Shown here: positions 16,296-25,593 of the stretch, one piece after another
Layout of the letters: every line of letters begins with the position of its first letter
Numbering within the stretch: the stretch's first letter is position 1
Assembly: GCA_910576975.1 (NCBI GenBank)
Contig: CAJTJY010000009.1
Location: forward strand, 1-64,000
From: an uncultured Lachnospiraceae bacterium
GTDB lineage: Bacteria; Bacillota; Clostridia; Lachnospirales; Lachnospiraceae
Direction: 5' to 3'
Length of the DNA: 64,000 nt
Position numbers and translations under genes: made by a program
Notes under the pieces: model-generated
Seen by the model: the letters and a program-made list of their open reading frames with translations, nothing else
Told to the model about the DNA's origin: nothing
Databases searched by the model: none

Positions 16296-17405
16296 TTACA
16301 TCTGTGACGCTGCAATATAGGAAATTGCTTCTAAAATTTCTGCATCTGTGACATCTTTTGTAACGTAAGCTTCCCCTAAGGTTTTCAGCAAAATGAATTT
16401 TACTTTGCCAGCTTCCATCTTCTTATCTAGTTTCGTAGCGGCGAGAATTTCTTTTGGCGTATGGGAAAAAGCATTTAGCACGATGGGCAGCTTGTATTCT
16501 TTGAGGATGTTTTTTAATTGATCAAATTCTTCTCTTTTTATATTTCCTCGTTTCCATGAAAGATAGGCGGCGGCTACCATCCCTAGCGCCACGCATTCTC
16601 CGTGCGATAACTTGAAATCTGACAATTTTTCAACGGCATGTCCTATGGTGTGTCCAAAGTTTAGCAAAGCACGTTCTCCCTGCTCTTTGGGATCACGCTC
16701 GACAACATCCCGCTTAATCAGGCAGCTTTGGTAAATCGTCTCTTCCATGGCGTCATAATCCTGAGCAATGATTTTATCGCTTTGATTCTCAATAAACTGA
16801 GTATATGCGGCATCCTTGATAAATCCGTGTTTGATCAATTCTGCTGTCCCAGCAAAGAACTGTCTCGCTGGGAGAGATTTTAGCGCCGATAGATTCATGT
16901 AAACCAGTTTCGGCATGTAAAATGCGCCGACCATGTTTTTATACTGCATAAAGTCAACCCCTGTTTTTCCGCCGATGCTGCTGTCGGTTTGTGACAAAAG
17001 CGTAGTTGGGATCTGGATAAAGTCAATACCCCGCAGATAAGTAGCAGCGGCAAAGCCGGCAAGATCCCCCACCACGCCTCCGCCCAAAGCCACTAAAAGG
17101 TCCTTGCGGTCAAATTGATGCTGGATTAGATGCTGGTAGACGGCGCCTACCGTATCCGTATTCTTACTGCTTTCTCCCGCTTCAAACACGAAAGAGGTGC
17201 AATATATGAATTGAGAGGCAAGCATCGCTTTCAGCTCTTCTAAATAGAAAGCAGCTACATTAGAATCAGAAATAATGCATACTTTCTGATTGCCATAGCC
17301 AAGCGCCTTTAATTTTTCTGGCAACAAGCAAAAATCTTTTTGAATTTCAATCGTATAACAAGGATTTCCCTCATAGGATACCATAATTGTCTTTGACATA
17401 AACAT
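16296..17405 (-). CDS. aroB: 3-dehydroquinate synthase
   Basis: About 369 residues. Second step of the shikimate pathway (DAHP to 3-dehydroquinate), NAD and metal dependent. The NAD-binding GGGVVGDLAGFAAATYLRG, DSSIGGKTGVD and metal-ligand segments LNFGHTIGHAVE and LSHGECVALGM are present. Start: ATG 17405 or 17399, both behind AAAGGA; the frame is open to 17468. Other shikimate genes are absent here. It sits in a cell-division cluster where divIVA is often found in relatives, which is unusual. Confidence 0.95.
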   Translation of the reverse strand: MFMSKTIMVSYEGNPCYTIEIQKDFCLLPEKLKALGYGNQKVCIISDSNVAAFYLEELKAMLASQFIYCTSFVFEAGESSKNTDTVGAVYQHLIQHQFDRKDLLVALGGGVVGDLAGFAAATYLRGIDFIQIPTTLLSQTDSSIGGKTGVDFMQYKNMVGAFYMPKLVYMNLSALKSLPARQFFAGTAELIKHGFIKDAAYTQFIENQSDKIIAQDYDAMEETIYQSCLIKRDVVERDPKEQGERALLNFGHTIGHAVEKLSDFKLSHGECVALGMVAAAYLSWKRGNIKREEFDQLKNILKEYKLPIVLNAFSHTPKEILAATKLDKKMEAGKVKFILLKTLGEAYVTKDVTDAEILEAISYIAASQM

Positions 17406-17473
17406 TATTCCTTTCTGCAAATAAGGCAAAACCGATAACATTGAGTATCTGCGCAGCCATTTTTGCATATTGC

Positions 17474-18226
17474 TTAGATATATTTTTCATATGAGAATTT
17501 TAACCGTCCCTTGCGGGTTTCTCCGTCAAAATCTAAGAGACAGAATCTGCCGAAAGATCGGACGGAAATCAATGTGCCTGGCTTGCATTCCGCCGCTGGC
17601 TGCAGGATTTCTTGATTGTTGAGAAATACTTTTCCTCCCTTGATCCATTGGCATGCCTGGGAACGTGATATCTTGCAGATGCTGGAAATCATGCCGTCTA
17701 GGCGATTGGAAGTGACGATCCCTGTCAATGTCTCTTTTTGGGGCTGAATATGAAGGGCATCTGGTTTAATTTGCTGGCTTTTTACTGCCGTATGCCGGAT
17801 ACGGGTGAGCTCTGACATCAAATATCCTGCCAGTTTTTCCTGACAGAATACATAGATTTCTGATTCGCCTATCAGAATATCTCCCAATTTTGAACGTTCG
17901 ATTCCAAGATTCATGAGACTTCCTAAAACGTCACGATGTGTCAGCCGTTCAGCGAATTTTTGATTTAACGGGCAAAGCTTGAGGCAGGCAATGGGATATT
18001 TCCAAGCATAACAAAAAGCATCAGGTATAAATGCTATCATCTGACGCTCGCTTAATTCATATCCGCCAAAGAACTCATAACCAGAATATAGCTCTGATAC
18101 TCTCTGTTTAAAGATATTCAATTCATTTATATTTAGAAACTCACTGAAAACAACAATTCCTTTCTGCTGTGCTTGCCTGGATAAATCAACAAAACGTTTT
18201 GCCAATAATGTATCTTCCTTTGTCAT
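17474..18226 (-). CDS. ylmH: YlmH family S4-domain RNA-binding protein
   Basis: 250 residues. C-terminal S4 domain (about 175-240; GMISSICKISRSQACQWIKG) and the YlmH N-terminal region. YlmH proteins bind RNA/ribosomes and in B. subtilis have been linked to ribosome-associated quality control; the gene is genetically tied to the sepF cluster. It lies 12 bases after sepF and just before aroB in the same operon. Confidence 0.9.
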   Translation of the reverse strand: MTKEDTLLAKRFVDLSRQAQQKGIVVFSEFLNINELNIFKQRVSELYSGYEFFGGYELSERQMIAFIPDAFCYAWKYPIACLKLCPLNQKFAERLTHRDVLGSLMNLGIERSKLGDILIGESEIYVFCQEKLAGYLMSELTRIRHTAVKSQQIKPDALHIQPQKETLTGIVTSNRLDGMISSICKISRSQACQWIKGGKVFLNNQEILQPAAECKPGTLISVRSFGRFCLLDFDGETRKGRLKFSYEKYI

Positions 18227-18238
18227 ATCTGCCGTTCC

Positions 18239-18751
18239 TTAGACCAATGACTTCACAATATCAGCGACGTCATCTGCAAAATCACCGGAAAGCTCCACGC
18301 TTGGCGGGGTAATGATAAATATGTAATTAGAGATTTTCTGAAGATTTCCATCGATGGCAAAACAAGAGCCGGAAGCGAAATCTATGATACGCTGGGCAGT
18401 TTCCACATCCAGTCCTTCCACATTCAGCACAACGCTTTTGTTCAGCAGGAGCGTTTCGGTGATCTCTCTCGCTTCTTCGACACTAGTTGGGTTCACGGAG
18501 CAGATTTCCATGCCGCTGCTCGTTCCTTTTCTGGACGGACGCATGGGCGTGATTTTAGTAGTCGTCTTTACCGGGCGCAGCTTCTTATCATCATAATCAC
18601 TTTCTGATCCAGAATCCCTGTCTTTGGAACGGTTTTTTCTTTTGGGTTTCTCTTCGTCGTATTCCTCATCGTAGTAATCGTCGTCATAGTAATCTTCATC
18701 ATCATCTGAATTCAATCTCATAACATCTAAAAATTTATCTAACATACCCAT
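18239..18751 (-). CDS. sepF: Cell division protein SepF
   Basis: 170 residues from the ATG at 18751 (AAGGAG 7 bases upstream); the frame is open to 18850. It has an N-terminal amphipathic membrane-targeting segment (GMLDKFLDVMRL), a long acidic Asp/Tyr/Glu linker (about 16-50), and a C-terminal DUF552 domain that polymerises and anchors FtsZ (MEICSVNPTSVEEAREITE...VVLNVEGLD). It acts with FtsZ at the septum and probably compensates for FtsA. Confidence 0.95.
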   Translation of the reverse strand: MGMLDKFLDVMRLNSDDDEDYYDDDYYDEEYDEEKPKRKNRSKDRDSGSESDYDDKKLRPVKTTTKITPMRPSRKGTSSGMEICSVNPTSVEEAREITETLLLNKSVVLNVEGLDVETAQRIIDFASGSCFAIDGNLQKISNYIFIITPPSVELSGDFADDVADIVKSLV

Positions 18752-18809
18752 ATATAATCTCCTTGTCCTGTTTGCAGTTCCTAACTGTAATTTATGATGT
18801 CCTTTGCAG

Positions 18810-19502
18810 TTATAAGGGATAATTTCTTTCACCAAAAATTCCAGTTCCAACTCGTACGATAGTCGCCCCTTCTTCGACAGCTACCATATAGTCGCCAGTC
18901 ATACCCATGGAGAGCGTAGACATAGTTACATTATCAATGTTTTTATGCATGATGTCAACAGATAATTCCCGAATTCCCCGAAAATATTTACGATTATCTT
19001 CTGGATTCGTCACAAAAGGCGCAATTGTCATCAGTCCTTTTACAGAAATCCACGGCAGTTTGGAAATGTTTTCCACCAATTGAATAGCCTCTTCCCGAAA
19101 AATGCCGAATTTGCTTTCTTCTTGGGCAATATTTACTTCTACCAGAATATTTGCATGAATCTGCTTTTTTTCAGCTTGTCTGCTAATTTCCTCTGCAAGC
19201 CGCAGGGAATCTACGGAATGGATCAGCGCTGCGTGTTCTATGATATATTTTACTTTATTTCTTTGGAGATGTCCAATCATATGCCAGCGGATGTCAGAGG
19301 GAAGCTGCGGATATTTATCCATAATCTCTTGTACCTTATTCTCTCCAAAATCTCGGCTTCCGGCTTCGTAGGCTTGCTTTAGCATCGCAACGGGCTTTGT
19401 CTTGCTGACGGCAACCAGCGTAACTTCCTCTGGATTTCTGCCTGATTTTTCACAAGCTGTCTTGATGTTTTCCAATACCTGGCTGATATTTTCTTTTATC
19501 AT
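18810..19502 (-). CDS. yggS: YggS family PLP homeostasis protein
   Basis: 230 residues, full length. A PLP-binding TIM barrel without known enzymatic turnover, controlling pyridoxal phosphate and amino acid pools. The PLP-binding Lys is in VAVSKTKP; RDFGENKVQE, HMIGHLQRNK and TLSMGMTGDY are family hallmarks. AAGGAGGAA precedes the ATG. It is upstream of sepF as in most Firmicutes. Confidence 0.96.
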   Translation of the reverse strand: MIKENISQVLENIKTACEKSGRNPEEVTLVAVSKTKPVAMLKQAYEAGSRDFGENKVQEIMDKYPQLPSDIRWHMIGHLQRNKVKYIIEHAALIHSVDSLRLAEEISRQAEKKQIHANILVEVNIAQEESKFGIFREEAIQLVENISKLPWISVKGLMTIAPFVTNPEDNRKYFRGIRELSVDIMHKNIDNVTMSTLSMGMTGDYMVAVEEGATIVRVGTGIFGERNYPL

Positions 19503-19559
19503 GGAAAGTTCCTCCTTTTCTTGCAGGTAGCGAGCCTGCCAGAATGATGCTTTGTTTGC

Positions 19560-20942
19560 TTACTGTATAATCTGGTTTTCATTTATCTCTGACGCGTCTA
19601 GTGCGATATGGTCATACAGGGATATGCCATAGCTCGTCCCCGTATTGATAATTGTATATTCTTCATTTTGATACAATATTTCAATTTTTCGGAAGACAGT
19701 ATAGCCTCTGTTTATATTATACACTCCCTGTAATGAGGCTTGTTCTTGAAGTGTGAAAGTTTCATTGGAATCTGTTTTTAAGATGACGTCTTCCTCAGAG
19801 AGCTCGTCCCCTGCCACATAGTACATGTCGTTCGTTTCTTCTGCCACTACGACAGAGCTAAATTCTGTTATCGTCTTTCCCTCCTCATTTTCATAGCGTC
19901 TGGTAACGCCGTTGGCATTATTGCTGCCGCCCTTGGTGAGATACTCTTTGGGGATGAGAAAAAAACTTTTTTCTGTCAAAGCAGTATTGGGAATTTTTAA
20001 TCCAGTGATATCTGAAAGCAGAAGTTCCACTTCCAGATATCGGTCTGGCGCATAGCGCAGCCCGGAATTTTGGAAAGTCAATACGAGATAAGTCTCATTG
20101 TCTCGGGAAATAATTTGAGAAGCTCCCCAAGCTGTGGAATTATTTTTTTTAAACGACACTTTGACGTTGGACTCATCGGACAATTTTGTAGCAAGTTTTT
20201 GACTTATAGGAATTACCAAATCCCAAATCTCGCTGGTAATCAGCTTATATGCAAGATCTCCGGTATTGACCTGTTCATGCGCCATTAAGTTAGTTTTTGC
20301 ATGGGAAGGTTGCTCAAAAGCATCTGCAGTAAAATTTTCCACAGTGGTATTTTCCAAGCCGTCGGCATTATATACAATAATTCCTGGTTCTGACGCGCGG
20401 GCAATATGCAAGCCGCTGTAATTGCCGCTGGATGTTTCTAAACTGGATAAGGCATTTTCATTAATTGCCTTCATCAACTCTGCCTCCATATCGTACTGAA
20501 AATCATATACCTGGTAAAAGTCCTGGTCACAATAATTATTGACATAGTTTGAGGCTGTTTTTTCAAGATCTTCGTAAGACTCTTTATTTGAAAATAATTG
20601 TCCGTCATTTTTTGCGCGAATGTCCCGATAAAAGTTTCCAGTCTCATCAATGGAATACACAAAATCACCTACGCCTATTTTGGTTGCGTCTTTGTTATAA
20701 TAAGTGATGTAACCAGCATAATCTGCATGGTATACTTTTTCTTCCCGGAGAATTAGTCCGGTATAGACGTGATTCTGGGTGATCGTTCCCTGCGAAACTT
20801 CATAGATTGCTATTTGCTCTGTTGTAAAATATTGATAAATATTATACAACAGATAGATAAAAATAATTAAAAATATCACGACTCCGATATTGAGCTGAGA
20901 CACTTTATGAAATTTAACAACTTTTTTATTTTGTTTTGCCAT
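19560..20942 (-). CDS. HlyD-like membrane-fusion (periplasmic adaptor) protein
   Basis: 460 residues. One N-terminal membrane segment (about 18-38), then an extracellular region with a lipoyl-like HlyD fold (ADYAGYITYYNKDATKIGVGDFVYS, about 73-98) and a long beta-rich C-terminal part. No ABC or RND exporter lies nearby, so it may not be part of a classical efflux pump. In Clostridia such proteins often head the yggS-sepF-ylmH cluster, which suggests an envelope or division role (inference). Confidence 0.75.
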   Translation of the reverse strand: MAKQNKKVVKFHKVSQLNIGVVIFLIIFIYLLYNIYQYFTTEQIAIYEVSQGTITQNHVYTGLILREEKVYHADYAGYITYYNKDATKIGVGDFVYSIDETGNFYRDIRAKNDGQLFSNKESYEDLEKTASNYVNNYCDQDFYQVYDFQYDMEAELMKAINENALSSLETSSGNYSGLHIARASEPGIIVYNADGLENTTVENFTADAFEQPSHAKTNLMAHEQVNTGDLAYKLITSEIWDLVIPISQKLATKLSDESNVKVSFKKNNSTAWGASQIISRDNETYLVLTFQNSGLRYAPDRYLEVELLLSDITGLKIPNTALTEKSFFLIPKEYLTKGGSNNANGVTRRYENEEGKTITEFSSVVVAEETNDMYYVAGDELSEEDVILKTDSNETFTLQEQASLQGVYNINRGYTVFRKIEILYQNEEYTIINTGTSYGISLYDHIALDASEINENQIIQ

Positions 20943-20993
20943 AAATATACTGTCCTGTCTCTAAAAATTCAAATGTTTTGCATCCTATCAGCT

Positions 20994-21021
20994 ATTTTAG
21001 CATTTTCTCACAATTAATCAA
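20994..21021 (-). promoter_or_regulatory. Promoter of the HlyD-like/yggS/sepF operon
   Basis: On the minus strand, TTGATT (21021-21016), a 16-base spacer ending in TGC, and TAAAAT (20999-20994), about 50 bases before the HlyD-like gene. Confidence 0.55.
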
Positions 21022-21094
21022 TACTCCCATGAATTACCAACATTATTTTTTATAAAAAGGCAATACTAAGTTCATGTAGAAGGAGGTAATACAA

Positions 21095-21307
21095 ATGAAC
21101 AGCAAAGTCTTGGACTATACGTTACTGGCATTGGTTATCATCGGAGCCATAAATTGGGGCTTGATTGGATTATTTCGCTTTAATCTAGTTTCCTTCTTAT
21201 TCGGTGATATGAGTTGGATCAGCCGGATCGTCTATGGAATTGTAGGGATTGGCGGGTTGTATTTGTGCAGCGTATTTGGAAGAATTCGTTCTATGAGTGA
21301 AGCCTGA
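21095..21307 (+). CDS. DUF378 family small membrane protein
   Basis: 70 residues with two membrane helices (about 7-30 and 46-62). The conserved INWGLIGLF and RIVYGIVGIGGLY segments are typical of DUF378. AAGGAGGTAA precedes the ATG. Function unknown. It is divergent from the HlyD-like operon and ends at a strong terminator. Confidence 0.85.
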   Translation: MNSKVLDYTLLALVIIGAINWGLIGLFRFNLVSFLFGDMSWISRIVYGIVGIGGLYLCSVFGRIRSMSEA

Positions 21308-21320
21308 CAAACCACATAAG

Positions 21321-21360
21321 AAGGGGGTTATCGTTTCTAATTCGATAACCCCTTTGTCTT
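21321..21360. terminator. Bidirectional terminator after the DUF378 gene
   Basis: GGGGTTATCG (21324-21333) pairs with CGATAACCCC (21343-21352); flanking AAG/CTT extends the stem, and T-rich sequence follows on the plus strand. It separates convergent genes. Confidence 0.75.
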
Positions 21361-21370
21361 CTGTAACAAT

Positions 21371-21790
21371 CTATAAAGCTATGATTACTTTCTCTTTGGC
21401 ACAATCTGGCAAATCATTTTCATTTTTGGAAACGCTTAACACGAAATTTACATGGAACTTATTGCTGATTTCCTCTAATTTTTCAATGGCATGCGTTATT
21501 TCTTCTTCTTTGATCAAGGCAATAGTAAGGAAACTGTCTAAATACATCTCTTCCAAATCGTGATCCTGTGAAATGATTCCGCACAAGAATCCCAAAAACT
21601 CATCACAATTTGTAATTAAATATTCTGAAACATTGATTAAACGGACTTTGTTGCTCAGCTCATACATATGCTTTTGGCTTTTATCCAGATATACGATATT
21701 GCCAGTAGCAGATTTTACTGATTCATTTACTTTGTCTAACAAATATTTTGTCTTTCCTTTACCTTTTTCCCCAGCTATAATTTGTATCAT
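21371..21790 (-). CDS. Small P-loop ATP/GTP-binding protein
   Basis: 139 residues. A Walker A motif sits at the very N terminus (GEKGKGKTKYLLDKVN, about 7-22) and a possible second strand motif IVYLDKS at about 32-38; no clear Walker B DE box is visible. Related short proteins in Lachnospiraceae are sometimes labelled PilT-like, without evidence of motility. It has its own promoter 100 bases upstream and stands alone, converging on the DUF378 gene. Function unknown; a nucleotide-dependent regulator is possible. Confidence 0.65.
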   Translation of the reverse strand: MIQIIAGEKGKGKTKYLLDKVNESVKSATGNIVYLDKSQKHMYELSNKVRLINVSEYLITNCDEFLGFLCGIISQDHDLEEMYLDSFLTIALIKEEEITHAIEKLEEISNKFHVNFVLSVSKNENDLPDCAKEKVIIAL

Positions 21791-21900
21791 GACAATCTCC
21801 TCCTAGTCTTAACCATTTTTGTGCAAAATAGATAATTAATGCTACACAACGCAAGCATTCTTCATTCAATTTGCAAACAATAGTTTCTTTTTATAAGACA

Positions 21901-21929
21901 ATTATAGTATATATTTACAGAAAATTCAA
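21901..21929 (-). promoter_or_regulatory. Promoter of the small P-loop gene
   Basis: On the minus strand, TTGAAT (21929-21924), a 17-base spacer and a perfect TATAAT (21906-21901). It lies just past the dacA stop codon and leaves a leader of about 105 bases. Confidence 0.65.
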
Positions 21930-21932
21930 CCG

Positions 21933-22955
21933 CTATTTTGAAATTTTTTCTAACAACTCTGTCATTTCCAGGTAAAGATTATCCCGGCTGTCCGATTTAT
22001 AAACAATAGAGATATAAGGAATATTTCCGGCTTTCTGGCTGTAAAGTACCAGGCAGTAACCAGCGTCGCTGGTAGTTCCGGTTTTCCCTCCGATCACCTG
22101 TACTCCTTGTGGAACAGGCGCTTCTCCGTTTAAAAATTTGTTTGTATTGACCCACTCTTTGCTGATGATGTTTCCCATAGAATCCTGAAAGTTTCCGGTA
22201 TGGTTTTTTGAGCTAATAATGGATACAAACTGTTTGCTTTCCAGCGCGGCCTGAAAGATCAGGTACATATCATATACAGTGGTATAGTGCGCTTCGTCGT
22301 GCAGTCCATGAGGATTGACAAAATGGGAATTGGTAGCGCCCAGCGCTAAGGCTTCCTCGTTCATGAGCTTTGCAAATTCCTCGGTACTACCGGATATCAT
22401 GTCTGCGATCACGTTTGCGGCGTCATTACCGCTGCAGAGCATCAGTCCATATAAAAGCTCTTTCAGACTTGCCGTATCTCCGACAGAGAGCCCGCAGATT
22501 GTTGATCCTGCTTCTAATTCAAGTTCCGCTTCTGTCACGGTCGCAGTTGCGTCAAGATCCCCATGTTTCAATGCCACATACGCTGTCAATATTTTGGTTG
22601 TGCTTGCAGGAAACACGCGCCCATGAATGTTTTTGCCAAATTCCAGATTGTGTTCCTGTATATTAAATAATCCTGCTGCTTCTGAAAGAGAGGCTGTCAC
22701 CCCTTCGCTAATCAAATCCGCTGGGCTTGCAACACAGAGATCTTCTGCAAAAAAAGCTCGCTCTTCCTTGACAGCCACTGCCGTGTTCAGTTCATAAGCT
22801 TTGGTGCTTTCATACACGTCGTAGGCATTTTTAAAGGTTATCTCCTCTCCGCATCCGGTCAGTACAGACATTGAGATGGATAACGCAATCAAGGCTGTCA
22901 CAGGGCGGAAAGCTTTTTTAAGGAATATAGAAGTACATTTATTTATACATTTCAC
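21933..22955 (-). CDS. dacA: D-alanyl-D-alanine carboxypeptidase (PBP5/DacA family), lipoprotein
   Basis: 340 residues. The serine peptidase S11 motifs are complete: STTK (S118-K121), SGN (175-177) and KTG in GGKTGTTSDAG. The N terminus is a lipoprotein signal with lipobox LTGC (C35), so it is probably lipid-anchored, unlike the C-terminal amphipathic anchor of classical DacA. It trims pentapeptide side chains of peptidoglycan. Its start overlaps the end of mgsA by 17 bases. Last gene of the cell-shape operon. Confidence 0.93.
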   Translation of the reverse strand: MKCINKCTSIFLKKAFRPVTALIALSISMSVLTGCGEEITFKNAYDVYESTKAYELNTAVAVKEERAFFAEDLCVASPADLISEGVTASLSEAAGLFNIQEHNLEFGKNIHGRVFPASTTKILTAYVALKHGDLDATATVTEAELELEAGSTICGLSVGDTASLKELLYGLMLCSGNDAANVIADMISGSTEEFAKLMNEEALALGATNSHFVNPHGLHDEAHYTTVYDMYLIFQAALESKQFVSIISSKNHTGNFQDSMGNIISKEWVNTNKFLNGEAPVPQGVQVIGGKTGTTSDAGYCLVLYSQKAGNIPYISIVYKSDSRDNLYLEMTELLEKISK

Positions 22956-23334
22956 GCCACTCTAAATCTCCTCTGTCTAATGCTTTAATTAGTAATTCAG
23001 CCGTGGCAAGATTGGTTGCCAATGGAATATTATACATGTCACATAAATGAACGGTATTATTCACATCTGGTTCATGGGATTTCGGAGTAACCGGATCTCT
23101 CAGAAAAATGACTAAGTCGATCTGATTATGTTCGATTTGTGCCGCAAGCTGCTGCGATCCTCCCAGATGCCCGGCCAGATATTTATGAATCGACAGGTTG
23201 GTAACTTCTTCAATTAGCCTTCCTGTGGTTCCGGTTGCATATAAATCATTTTTGCAGAGAATGCCCCGGTAAGCAATACAAAAGTTCTGCATCAGTTTCT
23301 TCTTGGAATCGTGAGCAATCAGTCCAATGTTCAC
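22939..23334 (-). CDS. mgsA: Methylglyoxal synthase
   Basis: 131 residues from a GTG start behind AAGGGGG. It converts dihydroxyacetone phosphate to methylglyoxal. Family segments IGLIAHDSKK, ATGTTGRLI, GHLGGSQQLAAQI and FLRDPV (carrying the catalytic Asp) are present. The position between rodA and dacA in a shape operon recurs in Clostridia; the functional reason is unclear. Confidence 0.95.
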   Translation of the reverse strand: MNIGLIAHDSKKKLMQNFCIAYRGILCKNDLYATGTTGRLIEEVTNLSIHKYLAGHLGGSQQLAAQIEHNQIDLVIFLRDPVTPKSHEPDVNNTVHLCDMYNIPLATNLATAELLIKALDRGDLEWREMYK

Positions 23335-23335
23335 G

Positions 23336-24460
23336 TTAAAAATCCCCCTTTCGATATTTTAAAGGCTGGAGTCCTACATTTAATACAAGTCCGATTCCGA
23401 TAAAAAGGCTAACAAGCGATGTAAGCCCATAACTTACAAATGGAAGCGGAAGCCCTGTATTAGGCATCATCCCGGTAACGACGCAGATATTTACAAAGGT
23501 TTGAAAACCGATCCAGGTAGCGACGCCCCCGCAAATCAGGCGTCCGGATAAATCCTTTGCCTTTCTTCCAACCAGAATGCACTCTAGAACAATCAAAAGC
23601 AAGAGCGCCAAAATAATAGTGCTTCCGACAAAGCCCAATTCCTCTCCTGCAACTGCAAAGATGAAATCTGTTTGAGGTTCTGGAATAAAATTGCCATTCT
23701 TTACAGAAAATACCGTATTGTTATTTAATCCTTTTCCCCATAGCAGTCCAGATCCGATAGCCATGATGGAATTTTGCTGCTGATAAGCGTCAGTCGTATA
23801 TTTTTCTGGCTGAAGCCATGCCATGATACGCCGCAACTGATAGTTGTCTAATATTTTTTGACCTGGCTGCAGAATCAAATAGATAAACAACGAACCTGCC
23901 GGAATCAGCACGGCAAGGACGCCTATGATTATTTTATAACTTAATCCGCTTAAAAACAAGAGTGCAATAAAAATTACGGCTACCACGATGCTTGTCGATA
24001 AATCGGGCTGCTGTTCTATCATAAACCATGGGATAAAAATCAGGATTCCAGATAGTATGATAAACGACAGCTTATTAATATGTTCATAATATTTTCCAAA
24101 GAACCAGGAAAAAAATAATATTAGCAGAACTTTGGATAATTCAGAGGGTTGAAAACGAAAGCCGCCGATCTCAATCCAGCGTGCCGCCCCTTTGGCATCA
24201 TCCCCGAATACATGGAAGGTTATCAGAGAAAGCAGGCCGATGTTGAATACATAAATCAGCCAGCTGAAACGCAAGACGAAAGAATAATCTATGATGGAGA
24301 CAATAACCATTACAAGCAGCCCAAGCACGAGCCCGAGCACCTGCTTGTTCTGGACAGAATGCTGGGCGCTGCCTATGACGCTGATTCCCAGCATGGTGAT
24401 AGCCAACACATAAAAGATCAAACGAAAATTATAATTTTTAATCTGATATTGTTTCAACAT
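23336..24460 (-). CDS. rodA: SEDS peptidoglycan glycosyltransferase RodA
   Basis: 374 residues with about ten membrane segments. RodA polymerises glycan strands for side-wall growth together with a class B PBP, here encoded by mrdA in the same operon. The SEDS features GAARWIEIGGFRFQPSEL, EQQPDLSTS (with the catalytic Asp), QTDFIFAVAGEELGF and TGLPLPFVSYG are all visible. RodA rather than FtsW is inferred from linkage to mreBCD and mrdA. One base separates its stop from the mgsA start. Confidence 0.94.
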   Translation of the reverse strand: MLKQYQIKNYNFRLIFYVLAITMLGISVIGSAQHSVQNKQVLGLVLGLLVMVIVSIIDYSFVLRFSWLIYVFNIGLLSLITFHVFGDDAKGAARWIEIGGFRFQPSELSKVLLILFFSWFFGKYYEHINKLSFIILSGILIFIPWFMIEQQPDLSTSIVVAVIFIALLFLSGLSYKIIIGVLAVLIPAGSLFIYLILQPGQKILDNYQLRRIMAWLQPEKYTTDAYQQQNSIMAIGSGLLWGKGLNNNTVFSVKNGNFIPEPQTDFIFAVAGEELGFVGSTIILALLLLIVLECILVGRKAKDLSGRLICGGVATWIGFQTFVNICVVTGMMPNTGLPLPFVSYGLTSLVSLFIGIGLVLNVGLQPLKYRKGDF

Positions 24461-24491
24461 AGCAAAAGTTCCTTACCTTCCATTTCCTACT

Positions 24492-24767
24492 CTAATCATT
24501 GGAATGCTTCATATCTTTGATTGGGATATTCGCATATAATGCAGGGACGATCCCGTTGTTTCCTTCGGATTCAGTCTGGGTTATCTGGATGTCCAGTCCC
24601 TCTGCGTCAATCTCCATATATTTGGAAATCACTTGTATAATATCATTTTTTATTTTTTCCATTACTTCCGGAGAACAATTTGCCCGGTCGGAAACCAATA
24701 ACAGCTTTAAACGGTCTTTGGCTATCTCGCCGGGAGTCTTTCGTTTAAAAAAATCCATCAAACCCAT
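24492..24767 (-). CDS. minE: Cell division topological specificity factor MinE
   Basis: 91 residues. An N-terminal amphipathic MGLMDFFKR membrane segment is followed by the MinD-contact helix (AKDRLKLLLVSDRANCS) and a C-terminal beta dimer domain. MinE drives MinD ATPase and pole-to-pole oscillation of MinCD. AGGAGGAAA precedes the ATG. It follows minD by 12 bases. Confidence 0.95.
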   Translation of the reverse strand: MGLMDFFKRKTPGEIAKDRLKLLLVSDRANCSPEVMEKIKNDIIQVISKYMEIDAEGLDIQITQTESEGNNGIVPALYANIPIKDMKHSND

Positions 24768-24779
24768 ATCGGTTTCCTC

Positions 24780-25571
24780 CTAATTTTTCTTAAAGATCTC
24801 TCTAAGCTTATTCCAAACATTGGATTTCACTTCCAAATCCAAAAATGGTATATCTTCTCCTAACACTCTGCGGCTGATGTTTGCGTATGCCTGTCCCGCA
24901 AGAGAATCGCTGCCAACCAAAGGCTCTCCCTGATTCGTGGAAATAACGATCTGCTCATCGTCTGGAACGGCGCCGATTAAATCTATGGCAAGAATATCGG
25001 TAACGTCATTGATATTCATCATATCGCCTCGTTTTACCATGTCCATGCGCAGGCGGTTGACAATCAATTCTACTTTTTTTACATCATTTGCGCTCAGAAG
25101 CCCGATAATTCGGTCTGCATCTCGGATGGCGGATACTTCTGGCGTAGTTACGACCAGTGCGCGGTCAGCGCCTGCGATGGCATTTTTAAATCCCTGCTCT
25201 ATGCCGGCAGGACAATCCAGCAGAATGTAATCAAATTCTTCTCTCAGCTCGTCAATTAGTTTCACCATCTGTTCGGGTGAAACTGCAGACTTGTCACGAG
25301 TCTGTGCAGATGGCAATAAAGAAAGGTTGGGATAACGCTTATCTTTGATGAGCGCCTGTTTCATGCGGCAGTTTCCTTCCACTACGTCTACCAGGTTGTA
25401 TACAATCCGGTTCTCTAAGCCCATAACCACGTCCAGGTTCCGCAATCCGATATCGGTGTCAATTAATACAACCTTTTTATCTAACTGTGCCAGACCAGTA
25501 CCTACGTTTGCAGTAGTGGTTGTTTTTCCCACGCCGCCTTTTCCTGATGTTATAACAATTACTTCACTCAT
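24780..25571 (-). CDS. minD: Septum site-determining ATPase MinD
   Basis: 263 residues. Deviant Walker A GKGGVGKTTTT (about 10-20), switch I and switch II (VVLIDTDIGLRNLD; LLDCPAGIEQGF) and a C-terminal membrane helix (VWNKLREIFKKN). MinD recruits MinC to the membrane and is released by MinE. AGGAGG precedes the ATG. Full length with no anomalies. Confidence 0.97.
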   Translation of the reverse strand: MSEVIVITSGKGGVGKTTTTANVGTGLAQLDKKVVLIDTDIGLRNLDVVMGLENRIVYNLVDVVEGNCRMKQALIKDKRYPNLSLLPSAQTRDKSAVSPEQMVKLIDELREEFDYILLDCPAGIEQGFKNAIAGADRALVVTTPEVSAIRDADRIIGLLSANDVKKVELIVNRLRMDMVKRGDMMNINDVTDILAIDLIGAVPDDEQIVISTNQGEPLVGSDSLAGQAYANISRRVLGEDIPFLDLEVKSNVWNKLREIFKKN

Positions 25572-25593
25572 CCTACTTATATCCTCCTGAAAT

